Part shown: positions 57,591-64,000 of the stretch, in pieces
How positions within the stretch are numbered: the first letter of the stretch is position 1
Layout: each line of letters begins with the position of its first letter
DNA from: Natrononativus amylolyticus
GTDB lineage: Archaea > Halobacteriota > Halobacteria > Halobacteriales > Natrialbaceae
Direction: 5' to 3'
Length of the DNA stretch: 64,000 nt
Assembly: GCF_024362525.1 (NCBI RefSeq)
Contig: NZ_CP101458.1
Location: 1,302,001-1,366,000, forward strand
Translations under genes and position numbers: made by a program
The notes under the pieces: model-generated
The model's input: the letters and a program-made list of their open reading frames with translations, nothing else
The model's database searches: none
What the model was told of the DNA's origin: nothing

Positions 57591-58640
57591 TCAGCCGCGA
57601 ACCGGCATGAACGCCAGTCCGGCGATCAGAGAGACGGTCACCAGCGACAGGACGACGACCCACCAGAGGCCGTGGATCTGGTCGTTGTACTCCTCGATCT
57701 CAGCGTGCTGCTGTTCGAAGCTCTCGATGTCTTCGGTCAAGTACACCACGTCTTCGGACGGGAAGTAGACGCCGAACTCCTCGCCGTCGATCGCGACGGT
57801 CTGGCCGTTCTCGAGTTCGTGTTCGGTGACCTCCTCACCCTCGTACTCGATCGTGACCGTATCGGCGGAGAGGTCGACCACCTGTCCCTCGACGACCGCT
57901 TCGGTTTCGTCGTCGTAGAACTCGATCGAGTCACCGACCTCGTAGGTCTGGCCCTCGATCTCGTCGAACTCCTCGATCGGGATCGCGGTGAGCGTGCCGT
58001 CGTCGTCCTCGACGATGACGTACTGGCCGTCCTCGAACTCCTCGATCTGGTACTCGTCCTCGTCGTAGTCCTCGAGGAGCGTGAACGTCTCGGGCTGGGC
58101 TTCCTCGTCCTCCTCGGGCACCTCGGCGTCGTCCTCGGCCTCGTCAGCCTCGTCGCCGTTCTCGTCTTCGGCCTCATCGCCCCCGGCGTCCTCGTCGTCG
58201 GCTTCGTCGCCGTTCTCATCGGCGTCGTCACCGTTCTCGTCTTCAGCCTCGTCGGCGTCGTCACCCTCGGCCTCTTCGTCGTCGGCTTCGTCGCCGTTGT
58301 CGTCCTCGTCGGCTTCGTCTTCAGCCTCCTCCGGATCGTTGATCATCACCGTATACTCGTCGCCGTCCTCCTCGAGCTGGACCGTATCGCCGTCGCTCCA
58401 CTCGACCTCGAGGATCGCCGACTCGTTGACGTGCTCGAGCGTGCCGGTATCACCGGTTAGCTCGGAGACGTTGTACGTGCGGTCGTTCACGGTGAAATCG
58501 TCGCCGACCTCGAGTTGGTGGTCGGCGTCCGCCTCGTCGATCGTCACGGTCGGAGACTCTGCGGTCGCGATGACACCGTACGCACCCGCAGCAACGACCA
58601 GGAACAGGACGATGTAGATGGCCCCTGCTCGAAATTGCAT
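57591..58640 (-). CDS. two-helix membrane protein with long acidic linker
   Basis: 349 residues. Helix 1 (about 5-24) is followed by an extracytoplasmic domain (TVTIDEADADHQLEVGDDFTVNDRTYNV). A low-complexity Asp/Glu/Ala segment spans residues 103-180, containing repeats like EAEDENGDEADD. A second beta-rich region (VIVEDDDGTLTAIPIEEFDEIEGQTYEVGDSIEFYDD...) precedes a C-terminal helix (about 325-345, WWVVVLSLVTVSLIAGLAFM). The KOW/SH3-like strands before and after the linker look related to each other. Function unknown; possibly a cell-surface or cation-binding protein suited to high salt. Confidence 0.72.
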   Translation of the reverse strand: MQFRAGAIYIVLFLVVAAGAYGVIATAESPTVTIDEADADHQLEVGDDFTVNDRTYNVSELTGDTGTLEHVNESAILEVEWSDGDTVQLEEDGDEYTVMINDPEEAEDEADEDDNGDEADDEEAEGDDADEAEDENGDDADENGDEADDEDAGGDEAEDENGDEADEAEDDAEVPEEDEEAQPETFTLLEDYDEDEYQIEEFEDGQYVIVEDDDGTLTAIPIEEFDEIEGQTYEVGDSIEFYDDETEAVVEGQVVDLSADTVTIEYEGEEVTEHELENGQTVAIDGEEFGVYFPSEDVVYLTEDIESFEQQHAEIEEYNDQIHGLWWVVVLSLVTVSLIAGLAFMPVRG

Positions 58641-58731
58641 GTGTGAGGCGTAGTCCGCCCGTCGTATAACGGTTACTAAGTTCTCGAGGAGGGACTCGAC
58701 GCGGCGCTACCGCTCAGGGGGACGTAAGGAA

Positions 58732-58807
58732 AGCCAAGGGCCGGATTTGAACCGGCGATGGGCGGCTCTGCAGGCCGCTGCGTTCGGCCGGACTCTGCCA
58801 CCTTGGC
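58732..58807 (-). tRNA. tRNA-Cys(GCA)
   Basis: Minus strand: acceptor GCCAAGG/CCTTGGC with discriminator T at 58732, anticodon stem GCGGC/GCCGC with loop CTGCAGA (anticodon GCA) and T-arm GCCGG-TTCAAAT-CCGGC. It lies downstream of 5S, the usual last gene of haloarchaeal rRNA operons. Confidence 0.95.
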
Positions 58808-58978
58808 GCGACTTATCGTAGTCACTGCTGTCGTTTAAGCATAGCGGTACGGCCTCGAACGAACGCGTAACACCCGTTCTGTCGGGCAGTGTGCGTCGAT
58901 CGAGATCGTGTCCAAAGAGCGGATACGTTCTTCGAGCGTGCGGGGGGAGCGCGTGTGTTGTCACTCTTCGGTGGGTAG
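58808..58978. other. 5S to tRNA-Cys spacer, tRNA-proximal part
   Basis: 171 bases with no recognisable gene. They separate tRNA-Cys from the GT-rich tract and presumably hold processing sites of the rRNA precursor. Confidence 0.35.
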
Positions 58979-59017
58979 TGTGTGTGTGTGTATGGGTGTG
59001 TATGGGTGTGGGTGTGA
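58979..59017. repeat. GT-rich low-complexity tract
   Basis: A run of GT dinucleotides followed by two exact copies of TATGGGTGTG (58991-59000 and 59001-59010) and a third partial one. It lies in the spacer between 5S and tRNA-Cys, so the transcribed strand is CA-rich and unstructured. Confidence 0.7.
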
Positions 59018-59066
59018 GCCTTGGGTGGTGCGGTGGCTCACGAGTGTAGTGGATGTAGTATGAGTG

Positions 59067-59188
59067 GTCGGCGGCGAACCAGGTCTCCCAGAGGGTCTCC
59101 CACTCCAGTACTCACTGGTACGCAGGCGAGCTTAACGTCCGTGTTCGGGATGGGTACGGGTGGAACCTCGCCGCTGTGGCCGCCTTAA
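59067..59188 (-). rRNA. 5S rRNA
   Basis: Reads TTAAGGCGGCC at its 5' end (59188), contains the conserved CCCATCCCGAACACGG core near positions 30-50, and ends near 59067 at the pairing sequence GGCCGACC-like terminus (GGTTCGCCGCCGAC). About 122 nt, as expected. Exact ends are estimated by homology. Confidence 0.93.
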
Positions 59189-59325
59189 CGCCGATCGACG
59201 GAATCGAACCGTCCGCGGGCCAGTATCGGTGGTCTCCGACCGTGTGTATGTGTAGTCCAGTTTGCGTCTGGACCCGTTCGTGGGTCCATTCCAATCCGTT
59301 ATGCGGCCTCGACTGGTGTCGAGGA

Positions 59326-62240
<2,915 letters not shown>

Positions 62241-62450
62241 ACGTTCTTCGGATCGGTAATGTGACCCGGGAACGGGTCCAGTGGACGCCTGGACTACACG
62301 TACACACGGTCTCATCTGCACGCCGGTAGACGGCCGGCCTGCATTGACCCTTCCCAGTCACACTTGCGCGGACTGGTGCATCGGTTAGTCGGATTTGATC
62401 TGAATCGCGCCACCCGTATAAGGGGAGCGATTCCGATCGCCTCCAAGACA

Positions 62451-62522
62451 TGGACCCACAGGGATTCGAACCCTGGGCATCCTCCTTGCAAAGGAGGCAC
62501 TCTACCACTGAGCTATGGGCCC
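62451..62522 (-). tRNA. tRNA-Ala(UGC)
   Basis: Minus strand: acceptor GGGCCCA/TGGGTCC (with a G-U pair), discriminator A at 62451, anticodon stem CCTCC/GGAGG with loop TTTGCAA (anticodon TGC), T-arm CAGGG-TTCGAAT-CCCTG. Located in the 16S-23S spacer as in other haloarchaea. Confidence 0.95.
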
Positions 62523-62648
62523 ACCCCGCCTCTCGCGGGGTGTCAAGAGCCATGATAGTTCTGAGGTGCTCGCTCGGCCGACGCGGCGTCGGTGTCGAAC
62601 GGACCGAATAGGTTTCGATGGGCCACTCCGTCGGAGTGGTCCCGGTCT

Positions 62649-64000
<1,352 letters not shown>

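Noticed and set aside
57394-57768. A 124-codon plus-strand frame running from the tRNA scar region into the acidic membrane gene
   Set aside because: It begins inside tRNA-derived repeats and its second half is antisense to a well-supported gene; composition is not coding-like.

Overview
The window is chromosomal DNA from an extremely halophilic archaeon (class Halobacteria, most likely in or near the Natrialbales). It is GC-rich, its proteins are very acidic, CTCGAG is abundant, and many starts are leaderless with a TTTAWA-like TATA box about 27 nt upstream. Typical haloarchaeal families are present: UbaA, archaemetzincin, DUF5518, DUF5305, DUF1102, DUF7344, DUF7119, DUF5809/5810, Sec61beta, aIF1 and F420 enzymes. 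The genus cannot be read from the sequence. Nearly the whole window is ordinary, densely packed core genome. The right end is an rRNA operon read leftward: 16S (cut by the window edge), tRNA-Ala, 23S, 5S, tRNA-Cys.

Layout. 1-5 kb: a UvrD-type helicase (cut at the left edge), two zinc-finger microproteins, the E1-like activator UbaA, and a JAMM protease coupled to a cobalamin-binding-like protein. 5-12 kb: two tandem M32 carboxypeptidases, an M20 peptidase and a PIN-ATPase-KH protein. 13-19 kb: a compact cell-surface island with a DUF5305 membrane protein, an ER-type (SipW-like) signal peptidase, a membrane-anchored CARDB-like protein, a DUF1102 secreted protein, a divergent DUF7344 winged-helix membrane regulator and another secreted protein. 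The three secreted proteins share sequence signatures with one another, and two of the genes are markedly AT-richer than everything around them. 19-30 kb: EMC6-like protein, RLI/ABCE1, archaemetzincin, UPF0146, HAD hydrolase, Rieske-FAD oxidoreductase, GDPD, F420:NADPH oxidoreductase and thioredoxin. 30-41 kb: Sec61beta, PdxT, bifunctional nuclease, HisE, NOG1, DUF389, EngB, GNAT, D-2-hydroxyacid dehydrogenase, a Nudix-eIF2B-like fusion, CofE and Mer-like F420 genes, and a cold-shock protein. 41-46 kb: the MoxR-DUF58-transglutaminase trio and aIF1. 46-57 kb: rhodanese, Nudix, DUF5809/5810, RimI, an NSS sodium symporter with a coupled small protein, a ferritin-like protein, a nitrite/sulfite reductase, a ParB-like HTH protein (DUF7119) and a second M20 peptidase. 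57-64 kb: tRNA-Lys followed by repeated fragments of its own 3' end, a membrane protein with a long acidic linker, then the rRNA operon.

How the genes fit together. Translation and ribosome assembly are well represented (rRNA operon, RLI, aIF1, NOG1, EngB, RimI). F420 metabolism appears twice (npdG; cofE-mer). UbaA and a JAMM protease lie within 1.6 kb and could act on the same ubiquitin-like SAMP proteins. The best candidate for an under-described system is the surface island at 13.0-19.0 kb. By gene content it resembles bacterial SipW-TasA fibre loci, but that link is an inference from motifs and gene order.
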